Assembly (NCBI RefSeq): GCF_900115205.1
Contig: NZ_FOYQ01000002.1
Span: forward strand, 744,001-808,000
Direction: 5' to 3'
DNA: 64,000 nucleotides
Origin: Robiginitalea myxolifaciens
GTDB taxonomy: Bacteria > Bacteroidota > Bacteroidia > Flavobacteriales > Flavobacteriaceae
Every line of letters begins with the position of its first letter. The stretch's first letter is position 1. Both the position numbers and the translations under genes were made by a program. The notes under the pieces were generated by a model. The model saw nothing but the letters and a program-made list of their open reading frames with translations, was not told the DNA's origin and ran no database searches. Below are positions 53,987 to 63,305 of this stretch, in pieces.

Positions 53987-55149
53987 CCCAACGCCGATTC
54001 GGGAGCTTTGCAAAACTCCTTTAAAACAGCAATAGCATAATCCAGGTCTTCCCGCTTGGTGTAATGGGAAAAAGACATGCGCAGGGATGGCTTCTGTTTT
54101 TCTGCCTCGCTTAATATCTCATTGAGTACATGAGAGCCTCCGGTACTGCCCGACTGGCAGGCACTTCCCTTGGAACATGCAATTCCCTGCAGATCCAGAT
54201 GGAACAAAAGCATTCGCGCTCCACTTTCATTTAAGGGGAGCCTGAAATTAACCAGGGTGTAAGTGCTTTTTTCGAGATCGCCTGAGCAACCGTTGAATTG
54301 CACCCCTGGGACTGCTTCCTTCAAAGCTTCAATAAAATAGGTTTTCAGGCCTGAGACATAGGCACTTTCCTCCTCCAGCCGGTCATAGGCCAAATCAAAG
54401 GCAGTTTCCAACCCGACAATATTGTGGTAGGGCTCTGTTCCGGCCCGATAACCTCGTTCCTGAGATCCACCCATTATGAGCGACCCTAAGCCCGTTTGTT
54501 TTCGGATATACGCAAACCCTACCCCTTTAGGACCGTGGAATTTGTGGGCGGCAGCGGTGGCGAAATCGAGGGGAAGCTCCTCCAGATTCATGGGATAGTG
54601 GCCAATGGACTGTACCGTATCGGAGTGAAATAGCGCATTGTATTGCGCACAAAGCGAACCTACTGCCTGCAGGTCGAGCAGGGTTCCTATTTCGTTATTC
54701 ACATGCATCAGGCTCACCAGTTTTTTACGCTCATCTTCGGATAGCAAAGCTTCCAGGGCGGCGAGATCCGGATTTCCCGTTGCATCTACAGGCACAAATT
54801 CCAGACGAATATCATATTCTTGCGCCAGTGCCTCTGCGGTATGCAATACAGCATGATGTTCGATACGTGAGGTAATCAGGGTCTGAATTCCCAAATCGCG
54901 AACGGCGCACCGCAGGATCATATTGTCGGCCTCGGTTCCCCCGGAAGTAAAAATGATTTCTCCCGGCTTAACACCCATACGTGCCGCAATGGATTTACGC
55001 GCTTTTTCAATTCCCGTCCTTGCCTTTCGTCCAAAGGCATGGGTTGAGGAAGGGTTTCCGTAGCAATCTGCCAACGCATCCTGCATGGCAGTTATCACCT
55101 CTTGCCGCAGCGGGGTTGTGGCCGCATTATCCAGGTAAACATGACGCAT
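53983..55149 (-). CDS. Cysteine desulfurase (IscS/NifS-like)
   Basis: A 388-residue PLP-dependent class V aminotransferase. It has YLDNAATTPLRQEV at the N-terminus, TSGGTEADNM, the PLP Lys in AAAHKFHGPKGVGF (about 199), and the active-site Cys loop GIACSKGSACQSGS near residue 325, of group I length. It releases sulfur from cysteine for Fe-S clusters or tRNA thiolation. No Fe-S scaffold gene adjoins it. I use ATG 55149 (MRHVYLDNAATTPL); 55197 adds sixteen non-conserved residues. Confidence 0.93.
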   Translation of the reverse strand: MRHVYLDNAATTPLRQEVITAMQDALADCYGNPSSTHAFGRKARTGIEKARKSIAARMGVKPGEIIFTSGGTEADNMILRCAVRDLGIQTLITSRIEHHAVLHTAEALAQEYDIRLEFVPVDATGNPDLAALEALLSEDERKKLVSLMHVNNEIGTLLDLQAVGSLCAQYNALFHSDTVQSIGHYPMNLEELPLDFATAAAHKFHGPKGVGFAYIRKQTGLGSLIMGGSQERGYRAGTEPYHNIVGLETAFDLAYDRLEEESAYVSGLKTYFIEALKEAVPGVQFNGCSGDLEKSTYTLVNFRLPLNESGARMLLFHLDLQGIACSKGSACQSGSTGGSHVLNEILSEAEKQKPSLRMSFSHYTKREDLDYAIAVLKEFCKAPESALG

Positions 55150-55266
55150 AATATCCTGTTTTTGTACGGGAAAAATAGCCTTTTTCTCCGGCTTCAAAAG
55201 TATCGAATTCTCGCTTCCTTTCCTAAAATTACCCTAAGCCCGGACATTTTAATGAAGGCTTTGTGA

Positions 55267-55274
55267 TATCTTTG
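55267..55274 (+). promoter_or_regulatory. Candidate -7 box of the 55280 lipoprotein gene
   Basis: TATCTTTG matches TAnnTTTG; it ends five bases before the ATG. No ideal -33 TTG is present. Confidence 0.4.
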
Positions 55275-55279
55275 GAACC

Positions 55280-55792
55280 ATGAGAAAAATCCTGTTCTCC
55301 ATTTGTTTTATGGTCCTTGCCGGATGTTCGGAGGCCGATTTACAAATAGAGGAAATCAATTTCGACGATGAGAGCGTAGCCTTCTGTGGTACCTTGAGCA
55401 CAGAGACAGAGTTGTTTTTCAAAATAGACGGGACGGAAGCCCTGATATTAAATCTGGGAACCGGATTATTGCGCAATGAAGCTTCGGACGGCACCCTGAC
55501 CAGCGCCGTTCCCGGCAATTCACAATTGACCTATCGGATTTTTACCGATAACGTGGCTGCCAATTATTTTTGTGATGACATTCCACCTGCCACCCCCAGC
55601 GTCCTCGAGGAGATTACTGCAACGGAAGGGGAGGTTCGCATCACTACCATTCAGGACCAAACCGACACCCTTCGCTTTGACCACACCATTGAGCTGGCCG
55701 GAGTCACTTTTGTAAATGCTGCCGGGGAGCGTCTCACCAATCTTACAGTTACCGATTTCGGGACTATCACAACATTTGCGACATCCCAATAG
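55280..55792 (+). CDS. Hypothetical lipoprotein
   Basis: A 170-residue lipoprotein (lipobox VLAGC, Cys15) with an acidic, beta-rich mature part and three Cys (FCGTLS, YFCDD). I know no family for it. A TATCTTTG box at 55267-55274 ends only five bases before the ATG, so the transcript may be leaderless. Confidence 0.78.
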   Translation: MRKILFSICFMVLAGCSEADLQIEEINFDDESVAFCGTLSTETELFFKIDGTEALILNLGTGLLRNEASDGTLTSAVPGNSQLTYRIFTDNVAANYFCDDIPPATPSVLEEITATEGEVRITTIQDQTDTLRFDHTIELAGVTFVNAAGERLTNLTVTDFGTITTFATSQ

Positions 55793-55818
55793 CACTAGCC
55801 TTATCTGCCGGAAGCCCT

Positions 55819-56376
55819 TTAGGAGAAAGCAGATTGGGGAATAAATACTTCGAGCGCACCCTGTCCGAAAGTACGGTAATCGGCCTGGTTAAAAGAGATT
55901 TCCGGATACCGGCGCAGCAGCGTTTCTAACTCCGATTTGAGCACCCCGGTTCCCACTCCATGAATAAAAACCAGGTGCTGAATTCGCTTGCGCAAGGCAA
56001 ATTCAAGCATCCTCCGGGCCTCTTCTATTTGCCGGTCCAGCAATTCATATGCATCGGGAAAATTCTTTTGGGGGAATAACTTTTCGGCATGCAAATCTAC
56101 CACTACAGGCGGATCCTGCCCCTTTTTCTTCCGGGATTGGGTTGGATTTTTACGTTTAGGGGAGTCCCCCTCCTTAAGGGAAGGATTTACCGTCCCCGAC
56201 AGATGTTCCCGGGCAGCGTTATCGGGTAAACGTATTAAATCCGCCGACGCAACTTCCAATTCAAATCCATCCGAAGACAAAAAGGTAATGCTCGTGTCGT
56301 CAATGGCAATAACCTTTCCCTCGAGTGGTTCGTCCAGCAATTGGACCCTGTCCCCTATTTGGAATGTGTTATTCAT
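55819..56376 (-). CDS. Smr-domain protein with N-terminal KOW-like domain
   Basis: A 185-residue protein. A small SH3/KOW-like beta domain comes first (FQIGDRVQLLDEPLEGKVIAIDD, residues 5-27), then a basic linker, then a C-terminal Smr domain (about 105-185) with VVDLHAEKLF and the LVFIHGVGTGVLKSEL motif. Smr domains are nucleases or nucleic-acid binders, as in MutS2 tails and stalled-ribosome rescue factors. I start at ATG 56376; the frame from 56436 adds twenty residues outside the domain. Confidence 0.88.
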   Translation of the reverse strand: MNNTFQIGDRVQLLDEPLEGKVIAIDDTSITFLSSDGFELEVASADLIRLPDNAAREHLSGTVNPSLKEGDSPKRKNPTQSRKKKGQDPPVVVDLHAEKLFPQKNFPDAYELLDRQIEEARRMLEFALRKRIQHLVFIHGVGTGVLKSELETLLRRYPEISFNQADYRTFGQGALEVFIPQSAFS

Positions 56377-56474
56377 GCCCGAATGCAATAGCCGCAACGC
56401 ATTTGAAAAACAAAAAGTTTTGTTTCCATTGCTCAAAAATAGTGGTATTTTCGGGGGAATAACACAACCTTTCG

Positions 56475-56783
56475 ATGCTGTTGACGCATATTACATTGGG
56501 GTTGCCCACAGAAGATCAAATGCTTCCTTGCCTGAGCAAACAACTTCTGGATTTGGAGTGCCCGGGCTGTGGGTTACAGCGTTCCGTGGTGCTGTTATTG
56601 CAGGGCGAAGTCAAGGCCTCTTTCCTGATGTACCCGGGACTCTATCCCCTGATACTGCTATTTGCGTTAATCGTATTCGATCGTATTTTTAACCTATCCT
56701 TCGGACAGCGCGGTATTGCCTTTTTAGGACTGCTGACCGTGGGAACCATACTGACCAACTTTATCATTCGCTTAATCCTATAA
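56475..56783 (+). CDS. DUF2752 membrane protein
   Basis: A 102-residue protein with the DUF2752 signature ECPGCGLQRSVVLLLQGEVKASF (about 29-51) and two following membrane helices (PLILLFALIVFDRIF and FLGLLTVGTILTNFIIRL). Function is unknown. It heads a four-gene run of small membrane proteins that ends with another DUF2752 gene. Confidence 0.85.
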   Translation: MLLTHITLGLPTEDQMLPCLSKQLLDLECPGCGLQRSVVLLLQGEVKASFLMYPGLYPLILLFALIVFDRIFNLSFGQRGIAFLGLLTVGTILTNFIIRLIL

Positions 56784-56795
56784 TAACCAATACTT

Positions 56796-57146
56796 ATGGA
56801 ACAGGAACAAGAACAAAAGAAATTACCTAATGTTACCATTGCAATAGTCCTTCCCATCCTGGGTTACCTCTGTTGTTGTCTTGGAGGGCTGCCCGCAATC
56901 CTATTAGGTGGAGGCGGGATGCTTATTCTGAAAAAGAGCTATGCCTCTCTGGGGGAAGACGCTGTAAATGCCTACAACTACAAAGAGTGGAAAACCGCAA
57001 GGATCTTGAATATCATTGCACTGGTCCTCGGGGTATTAATGCTGATTCGCTGGATTTACGTCATCTATACCGGTGGCGGATGGAGCGAATTCTGGTCCAT
57101 GGTCATGGAGCAATACCAGGAAGCCTTAGAACAATCTCAACAATAA
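56796..57146 (+). CDS. CCC-motif membrane protein
   Basis: A 116-residue protein with two membrane helices (about 14-40 containing GYLCCCLGGLPAILLGG, and 70-92). The CCC triplet at the cytoplasmic end of the first helix is typical of a flavobacterial family of unknown role. It lies twelve bases after the first DUF2752 gene and fifteen bases before the CD225 gene, so it is in the same operon. Confidence 0.83.
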   Translation: MEQEQEQKKLPNVTIAIVLPILGYLCCCLGGLPAILLGGGGMLILKKSYASLGEDAVNAYNYKEWKTARILNIIALVLGVLMLIRWIYVIYTGGGWSEFWSMVMEQYQEALEQSQQ

Positions 57147-57161
57147 CTTAAACCAACTTTT

Positions 57162-57449
57162 ATGTCAGATCAACTTGAACCACAAAAGCCCTCGAACTAT
57201 CTGGCGCTCGCCATTATCTGTACCGTGTGTTGCTGCCTGCCCGCAGGAATTGTAAGCATTGTATACGCTGCGAGGGTCAATGAGACCTTTGCCCGGGGTG
57301 AATATGAACTCGCCGAGAAATATTCCAGCAATGCCAAAACCTGGGGTATTGTTGGCCTTGTGGTAGGTGGAATCGGTGTTATTATTTATCTGGCACTGTT
57401 TGGCTTTGGATTCTTTGCCGCATTGATGGAGAATGGTGGCCAGTTTTAA
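57162..57449 (+). CDS. CD225/dispanin-like membrane protein
   Basis: A 95-residue protein with the CD225 pattern: NYLALAIICTVCCCLPAGIVSIVYAARVNETFARGEYELAEKYSSNAKTWGIVGLVVGGIGVII, that is, a Cys-rich re-entrant helix, a cytosolic loop and a second helix. Relatives include animal IFITM proteins; the bacterial role is unknown. The end overlaps the next gene by seventeen bases. Confidence 0.87.
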   Translation: MSDQLEPQKPSNYLALAIICTVCCCLPAGIVSIVYAARVNETFARGEYELAEKYSSNAKTWGIVGLVVGGIGVIIYLALFGFGFFAALMENGGQF

Positions 57450-57840
57450 TACGCGTAAATACTATATTTTCGGGGCAGTCGGAATTTTACTCCTGCTGCC
57501 CCTTTATTATTTCTGGAATCCCGAAGGAGGGGCCTTCCCAGCCTGTCCTTTTGAGCGTCTTACCGGACTTTTTTGTACGGGATGCGGGAGCCAGCGCGCC
57601 TTGCACGACTTGCTGCACGGCGATATTGCCGGTAGTTTCGGGCACAACCTTTTGTTTCCACCAGCTATCCTTCTCCTGGTAGGTCATTTCGGAAATCGCA
57701 TCTTGTATGTAAAGGGGAAGTCGCTGTGGAAAAGCCCGCTAGACGGGCGCTACGCCCCGGCCATCCTTCTTGGGGTTGTACTTGTTTTCACTGTGCTCAG
57801 GAATATCCCCGGCCAACCCTTTTCCTTTTTGGCTCCTTAG
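57433..57840 (+). CDS. DUF2752 membrane protein, second copy
   Basis: A 135-residue DUF2752 protein: one membrane helix (YYIFGAVGILLLLPLYYF), the motif CPFERLTGLFCTGCGSQRALHDLLHGDIAGSF, and two more helices. It shares the CxGCGxQR core with the gene at 56475, so the CCC and CD225 genes are framed by two paralogues. It overlaps the CD225 gene and converges on recQ seven bases away. Confidence 0.85.
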   Translation: MVASFNTRKYYIFGAVGILLLLPLYYFWNPEGGAFPACPFERLTGLFCTGCGSQRALHDLLHGDIAGSFGHNLLFPPAILLLVGHFGNRILYVKGKSLWKSPLDGRYAPAILLGVVLVFTVLRNIPGQPFSFLAP

Positions 57841-57847
57841 ATCCGGA

Positions 57848-60049
57848 TCAATTGGCTACTTCGCTCATAAATTTTAAGCGATAGAGCCGCAACTCATCAT
57901 CTTCGTATTCCCCATCGAATTCTTCCATGGCTGCATCGATATTATCCGATTCCGCTTCCAGGAAATAATCGTGGATTTCTTCCTGCTGGTCCTCATCCAG
58001 AATTTCGTCGATATAATAGCTCAGGTCGAGCTTTGTACCGCTAAAAACAATCTGCTCCATGGCCTTGACCAGTTCTCCAAGCTCGAGGCCTTTGGCAGAG
58101 GCGATATCATCTAAGGGTAGCTTGCGATCTACATTCTGAATTATGTAGAGCTTCAAGCCGGAATTGGCCCCGGTACTCTTGACGACGAGATCTTCGGGCC
58201 TCGTAATATCGTTCTCTTCGACGTACTTGGCGATTAGCTGAATAAAGGGCTTGCCGTATTTCTTTGCCTTCCCCTCGCCCACTCCGTGAACGTTCACCAG
58301 TTCGTCCATGGTAACCGGATATTTGAGCGCCATATCTTCCAGGGAAGGGTCCTGAAAAATTACAAAGGGAGGCACCCCGAGCTTGTCTGCTTCAGCCTTT
58401 CGCAGTTTTCGAAGCAGGGATAACAACTGCCCGTCGCCCGTTCCTGCCTTGGGTTTCGCTCCCGCCTTGACCCCGCCTTCGGCGTCGGTTTCAAAGCGAT
58501 GATCACGGGTCATCATAAAAGAACCCGGCGATTGCAGAAATTCCTTTCCCGCTTTGGTGACATGCAGGATGCCGTACTGCTCAATTTCCTTATGGAGTAA
58601 TCCCGCCACTAAAACCTGGCGAATCAGCGCCATCCAATAATGCTTGTCACGCTCCGATCCACTGCCGAAAACCTCTTTTTCTTCAGTTTTATGAGCAGAA
58701 ATCAGGGCGTTGGATTTTCCAACAAGAGTTTTGACGATCTCCTTAGCTTTAAACTTTTCATTGGTCTGCTTCACCGCCTGCAGCAGCTTCACCACTTCGT
58801 CACCGGCTTCTTCTTTTGGTTTGGGATTGCGGACATTGTCGTCCATATCCGCTCCTGCTCCGTTGACCTCATCGAATTCCTCCCCAAAGTAATGCAGGAT
58901 AAATTTGCGCCGGGACATGGAAGTTTCGGCATAGGCAACGATTTCCTGTAACAAAGCATTTCCGATCTCCTGCTCGGCTACCGGCTTTCCGGCCATAAAT
59001 TTTTCAAGCTTTTCGACGTCCTTATATGAGTAGAAGGCCAGACAATGTCCTTCGCCTCCATCCCGGCCGGCACGACCGGTTTCCTGATAATAACTTTCAA
59101 TACTTTTCGGAATGTCGTGGTGGATAACATAGCGGACATCGGGCTTGTCTATCCCCATGCCAAAGGCAATAGTTGCAACTACCACATCCACTTCTTCCAT
59201 CAGGAACATATCCTGATATTTGGAGCGTGTCTTGGCATCAAATCCGGCATGGTAAGGAACAGCGCTGACCCCGTTTACCTGTAATACCTGGGCGAGTTCC
59301 TCTACCCGTTTACGACTCAGACAGTAGATAATCCCGGACTTCCCGCTGTTCTTTTTGACAAACCGAATAATATCGGCGTCGACATCCTGATTCTTGGGGC
59401 GAACCTCGTAGAAGAGATTAGGCCGGTTAAAAGATGCCTTAAATACCTTGGCCTTAGGTATCCCGAGGTTCTTCAGGATATCCTCCTGTACCTTAGGGGT
59501 AGCCGTTGCGGTCAAAGCAATCAAGGGAATATTATCCCCAAGCCGATTGATAATTGATCTGAGGTTGCGATACTCTGGCCGGAAATCATGGCCCCATTCC
59601 GAAATACAGTGCGCCTCATCGATGGCGACAAAAGAAATATGGACCCCTTTCAGAAATTCGACATAATCTTCCTTGGTCAGGGATTCCGGTGCAACATAGA
59701 GTAATTTGGTGACGCCGTTTGAGATATCTTCCATGACCTGCCGAACCTCGGCCTTGGTCAGGGAAGAATTCAGAACATGGGCTATTCCCTCGTTCTCTGA
59801 AATCCCGCGGATCGCATCGACCTGATTCTTCATAAGCGCGATCAACGGAGACACCACAATGGCCGTTCCCTTTTCGATCAATGCGGGTAACTGATAGCAA
59901 AGCGATTTCCCGCCACCGGTTGGCATGATTACAAAGGTGTCATTGCCCTGGAGGATGTTTTGGATTACGTCCTCCTGCAGTCCTTTGAACTGGGAAAATC
60001 CGAAAAACTTCTTTAAAGATGCCTTGAGATCGATTTCTTTCAATGTCAT
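57848..60049 (-). CDS. recQ: ATP-dependent DNA helicase RecQ
   Basis: A 733-residue RecQ helicase. Order: helicase core with Walker A MPTGGGKSLCYQLPAL (about 40-55), DEAH as FVAIDEAHCISEWGHDFRPEY, motif VI QETGRAGRDG; RQC region (about 345-510); HRDC domain (about 540-620, RKLRKAEADKLGVPPFVIFQD); and an acidic C-terminal tail. The Zn-site Cys of many RecQ proteins are not evident between 340 and 400, as in some Bacteroidota copies. It unwinds recombination and repair intermediates. Confidence 0.95.
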   Translation of the reverse strand: MTLKEIDLKASLKKFFGFSQFKGLQEDVIQNILQGNDTFVIMPTGGGKSLCYQLPALIEKGTAIVVSPLIALMKNQVDAIRGISENEGIAHVLNSSLTKAEVRQVMEDISNGVTKLLYVAPESLTKEDYVEFLKGVHISFVAIDEAHCISEWGHDFRPEYRNLRSIINRLGDNIPLIALTATATPKVQEDILKNLGIPKAKVFKASFNRPNLFYEVRPKNQDVDADIIRFVKKNSGKSGIIYCLSRKRVEELAQVLQVNGVSAVPYHAGFDAKTRSKYQDMFLMEEVDVVVATIAFGMGIDKPDVRYVIHHDIPKSIESYYQETGRAGRDGGEGHCLAFYSYKDVEKLEKFMAGKPVAEQEIGNALLQEIVAYAETSMSRRKFILHYFGEEFDEVNGAGADMDDNVRNPKPKEEAGDEVVKLLQAVKQTNEKFKAKEIVKTLVGKSNALISAHKTEEKEVFGSGSERDKHYWMALIRQVLVAGLLHKEIEQYGILHVTKAGKEFLQSPGSFMMTRDHRFETDAEGGVKAGAKPKAGTGDGQLLSLLRKLRKAEADKLGVPPFVIFQDPSLEDMALKYPVTMDELVNVHGVGEGKAKKYGKPFIQLIAKYVEENDITRPEDLVVKSTGANSGLKLYIIQNVDRKLPLDDIASAKGLELGELVKAMEQIVFSGTKLDLSYYIDEILDEDQQEEIHDYFLEAESDNIDAAMEEFDGEYEDDELRLYRLKFMSEVAN

Positions 60050-60274
60050 TCCTCAGGGGGTTTTACCAAAGTGGCGCGAGGGAGCCTTTATCTTCATCAA
60101 TTGCGTGATAATAGCAGGCTTGGCAATTGAGGTGAATTGCGCAAGGGCGGCGCAAATTCTTAATCGTAATTGCGTATTTTTGTTTTCTTAAATATAGTGG
60201 TTTCTTTTTGAAAACGCTTCAATTTTATGTCGTTTTTAAGGATATCCACCCCCTGCTAAACCAGCCCTCGAGCC

Positions 60275-61240
60275 TTGAAAGAAAGTAACGCTATTCTGGA
60301 ACTGGCCCGGCGTACCATCGCCGCGGAAAGCCAGGCCATTGCCCACCTCTCCGAACTGCTTACGGATGATTTTGCTGAAGCTGTACACCAAATCCTACAG
60401 GCAAAAGGCCGGGTGGTCATCACCGGAGTTGGAAAAAGTGCAATTATCGCTTCCAAGGTAGTCGCCACCCTGAATTCCACAGGAACCCCGAGCATCTTTA
60501 TGCATGCCGCCGATGCCATCCACGGCGATTTGGGAACCATCCAAAAACACGATGTCGTCATCTGCATTTCAAAAAGCGGGGACACCCCGGAAATCAAAAT
60601 GCTGGTGCCGCTCATTAAGAAAGGCGGGAATACCCTGATTGGTATGACCGGCAATCCGGAATCCTTTTTGGGACTGCAATCCGACTACGTCCTGAATTCC
60701 TACGTGGCCGAAGAAGCTTGTCCCAATAACCTGGCTCCTACCACAAGTACCACTGCCCAGTTAGTTCTGGGCGATGCCCTGGCAATTTGCCTATTGGATC
60801 TGCGCGGCTTTGGCAGCAGCGACTTTGCCCGCTTCCATCCTGGAGGGACCCTGGGTAAGCGACTCTACTTGCGTGTTAGCGATGTAGTAGCTCAGAATCA
60901 GGTACCCCAAGTATCCGGAGACACCCCCGTCAAGGACGCCATTGTTGAGATTTCCAAGAAAATGCTGGGCGTTACCGCAGTGCTCGAAGGCGAAGAAATC
61001 ACAGGTATCATTACGGATGGGGATATCCGTAGGATGCTGAACAAACACGACAACATCAGCGATTTAAGCGCCCGTGACATCATGACCAGCAACCCAAAAA
61101 CGATCGACGGGGAACAGTTGGCCGTTAAGGCCCTGGAGCAAATGCAGGAATTTGGTATTTCCCAGTTGCTCGCCGTAGCCGATGGAAAGTATCTCGGTGT
61201 TGTCCATTTGCACAATCTGATCAAAGAAGGCATCCTCTAA
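60275..61240 (+). CDS. KpsF/GutQ-type D-arabinose-5-phosphate isomerase
   Basis: A 321-residue protein with an N-terminal SIS domain (about 35-170: VVITGVGKSAIIASKVVATLNSTGTPSIFMHAADAIHGDLG, DVVICISKSGDTPEIK) and two C-terminal CBS domains (about 205-320). It makes arabinose-5-phosphate, the first step of Kdo synthesis for LPS. The start is TTG at 60275, directly before the conserved ESNAILELARRTIAAE. The 225-base divergent gap to recQ has a TATTTTTG box at 60175-60182, but no matching -33. Confidence 0.93.
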   Translation: MKESNAILELARRTIAAESQAIAHLSELLTDDFAEAVHQILQAKGRVVITGVGKSAIIASKVVATLNSTGTPSIFMHAADAIHGDLGTIQKHDVVICISKSGDTPEIKMLVPLIKKGGNTLIGMTGNPESFLGLQSDYVLNSYVAEEACPNNLAPTTSTTAQLVLGDALAICLLDLRGFGSSDFARFHPGGTLGKRLYLRVSDVVAQNQVPQVSGDTPVKDAIVEISKKMLGVTAVLEGEEITGIITDGDIRRMLNKHDNISDLSARDIMTSNPKTIDGEQLAVKALEQMQEFGISQLLAVADGKYLGVVHLHNLIKEGIL

Positions 61241-61250
61241 CAAAATATTC

Positions 61251-62087
61251 ATGGCTCAAAACCAAAAAGACCCCAATGAAATGTCCTTCCTGGATCACCT
61301 GGAAGAGTTGCGCTGGCATTTAATCCGATCTACTCTGGTTATTGTGATTATTGGCGTTGTGGCTTTTTTAATGAAGGATTTCATTTTTGACACCATCATA
61401 TTCGGGCCAAAAAAAATGAGCTTTCCAACCTACCGTTTGTTCTGTGATATTGCCACAAAAATTGGTCTGGATTCTGCATTTTGCGCAGATTCCCTCCCCT
61501 TTACCATTCAAAACCGGACCATGGCCGGGCAGTTCTCTGCACATATCTGGACTTCGATTTGGGCTGGTTTTATTGTTGGTTTCCCCTACCTGCTCTACGA
61601 GATGTGGAAGTTTATCAGCCCCGGGCTTTATGAGAAAGAACGCAAATATTCCCGCGGGTTTATCCTGGTAGCCTCCCTGCTCTTCTTTTTGGGTGTATTA
61701 TTTGGGTATTATGTGGTAGCCCCCCTGTCGATCAATTTTCTGGGAACCTACCAGGTTAGCCAGGAAGTTGCCAATGAGATTGATATCAGTTCTTTCATTT
61801 CCACAGTGCGGGCATCGGTTATTGCCTGTGGGATCATGTTTGAACTGCCTATCATAATCTACTTCCTGACCAAGGTAGGCCTGGTTACTCCGGATTTTCT
61901 AAAGAAGTATCGCAAGATTGCCCTGGTAATTGTCTTGATTCTATCTGCGGTGATCACACCACCCGATGTGGCCAGTCAAATCATTGTTGCCGTACCGGTA
62001 CTCATCCTGTATCAGGTGAGTATCTACATTTCCAAGGTGGTTATCCGCAGAGAGGAAAAAGCCCGAAAAAAGGCCGCTAAGGCATAA
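61251..62087 (+). CDS. tatC: Sec-independent protein translocase TatC
   Basis: A 278-residue inner-membrane protein with six helices. The N-terminal signature EMSFLDHLEELRWHLIRS is exact for TatC, and FWKFI-like ISPGLYEKERKYSRGF is the first cytoplasmic-loop motif. TatC forms the receptor for twin-arginine signal peptides with TatA. An extra loop (about 55-85, KMSFPTYRLFCDIATKIGLDSAFCAD) between the first two helices is typical of this phylum. It lies ten bases after the isomerase gene. Confidence 0.95.
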   Translation: MAQNQKDPNEMSFLDHLEELRWHLIRSTLVIVIIGVVAFLMKDFIFDTIIFGPKKMSFPTYRLFCDIATKIGLDSAFCADSLPFTIQNRTMAGQFSAHIWTSIWAGFIVGFPYLLYEMWKFISPGLYEKERKYSRGFILVASLLFFLGVLFGYYVVAPLSINFLGTYQVSQEVANEIDISSFISTVRASVIACGIMFELPIIIYFLTKVGLVTPDFLKKYRKIALVIVLILSAVITPPDVASQIIVAVPVLILYQVSIYISKVVIRREEKARKKAAKA

Positions 62088-62111
62088 TTAACATTAAGGA
62101 CACTATATCCC

Positions 62112-62465
62112 ATGTCAAATCCTGTCGAAGAATTCAGCGCCTATCGCGAGCGCATGAATGAGAAACTACTCGAGAGCAATAGCAAATTAATAAAGCGCAT
62201 CTTTAACCTCGACACCCATGCCTATGCCCCGGGGGCCCTGGACGTTAAAACCAAGGAATTTCTCGGGTTGGTGGCTTCGGCTGTTTTACGCTGTGATGAC
62301 TGTATCCGCTACCACCTGCAAACCCTTCATTCCAATGGAGCCACCAAGCAGGAGGTAATGGAGAGTCTGGGGATTGCGACCTTGGTAGGAGGAACCATTG
62401 TTATTCCCCATTTGCGTCGCGCTTACGAATTCTGGGAAGCCCTGGAAGCACAAGAGGCAGGTTAA
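62112..62465 (+). CDS. Carboxymuconolactone decarboxylase-family protein (AhpD-like)
   Basis: A 117-residue helical protein with the CMD/AhpD core: FLGLVASAVLRCDDCIRYHLQTLHSNGATKQEVMESLGIATLVGG. The CxxC (RCDDC) and the His four residues later are the AhpD-type redox centre. It may act as a peroxidase partner or another thiol reductant. It follows tatC by 24 bases and precedes lptB by 81 bases. Confidence 0.88.
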   Translation: MSNPVEEFSAYRERMNEKLLESNSKLIKRIFNLDTHAYAPGALDVKTKEFLGLVASAVLRCDDCIRYHLQTLHSNGATKQEVMESLGIATLVGGTIVIPHLRRAYEFWEALEAQEAG

Positions 62466-62546
62466 AATCTTGTCAAATCCAATCACGGTACACCTTAAAA
62501 ACTGTAGGTTTGTATCCTGGGTTCGCACTGTAAACAAAGACAATAC

Positions 62547-63287
62547 ATGCAATTACGCGCTGAAAATATCATGAAGTCCTACCGGGGTCGGAAGGTGGTG
62601 AAGGGAATTAGCCTGGAGGTCAATCAGGGGGAAATCGTGGGGTTGTTGGGTCCAAACGGAGCCGGTAAAACCACTTCCTTTTACATGATTGTCGGATTGA
62701 TCAAACCCAATGGGGGTCGCATATTCCTGGACCAAACGGAGATCACCAAATTCCCCATGTACAAGCGGGCGCAATATGGAATCGGGTACCTGGCCCAGGA
62801 GGCCTCTGTTTTCCGCAAACTAAGCGTAGAAAAGAATATCCTCAGCGTACTGCAACTGACCAAGCTCAGTAAGAAAGAGCAGCATATGCGTATGGAAAGC
62901 CTGTTGGAGGAATTCGGTATCGGCCATATCCGCAAAAACCGGGGCGATTTACTATCAGGAGGGGAAAGGCGACGGACCGAAATCGCACGTGCCCTGGCGA
63001 CCGATCCTAAATTTATACTTCTTGATGAACCTTTTGCGGGGGTAGATCCTGTAGCCGTAGAAGATATCCAGCGTATTGTTGCGCAGCTCAAAGAGCGGAA
63101 TATTGGAATCCTGATTACGGATCACAACGTTCAGGAAACCCTGGCGATAACCGAGCGCTCCTACCTGATGTTCGAAGGGGGCATCCTCAAATCGGGAATA
63201 CCAGAAGATCTTGCAGCAGATGAGATGGTGCGCAAGGTATACCTCGGGCAAAATTTCGAGCTGAGAAAGAAGAAATTACACTTCTAG
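62547..63287 (+). CDS. lptB: LPS export ABC transporter ATP-binding protein LptB
   Basis: A 246-residue ATPase of the LptBFGC exporter. Walker A is [12 protein letters not shown] (about 36-47), the Q-loop [17 protein letters not shown], signature [15 protein letters not shown], Walker [21 protein letters not shown] and switch His in [14 protein letters not shown]. These last blocks are close to E. coli LptB. The partner permease family gene is at 12415. A TAGGTTTG box at 62505-62512 is a possible -7 element. Confidence 0.95.
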   Translation: MQLRAENIMKSYRGRKVVKGISLEVNQGEIVGLLGPNGAGKTTSFYMIVGLIKPNGGRIFLDQTEITKFPMYKRAQYGIGYLAQEASVFRKLSVEKNILSVLQLTKLSKKEQHMRMESLLEEFGIGHIRKNRGDLLSGGERRRTEIARALATDPKFILLDEPFAGVDPVAVEDIQRIVAQLKERNIGILITDHNVQETLAITERSYLMFEGGILKSGIPEDLAADEMVRKVYLGQNFELRKKKLHF

Positions 63288-63305
63288 AACCTTTTTATCA
63301 GCAGT

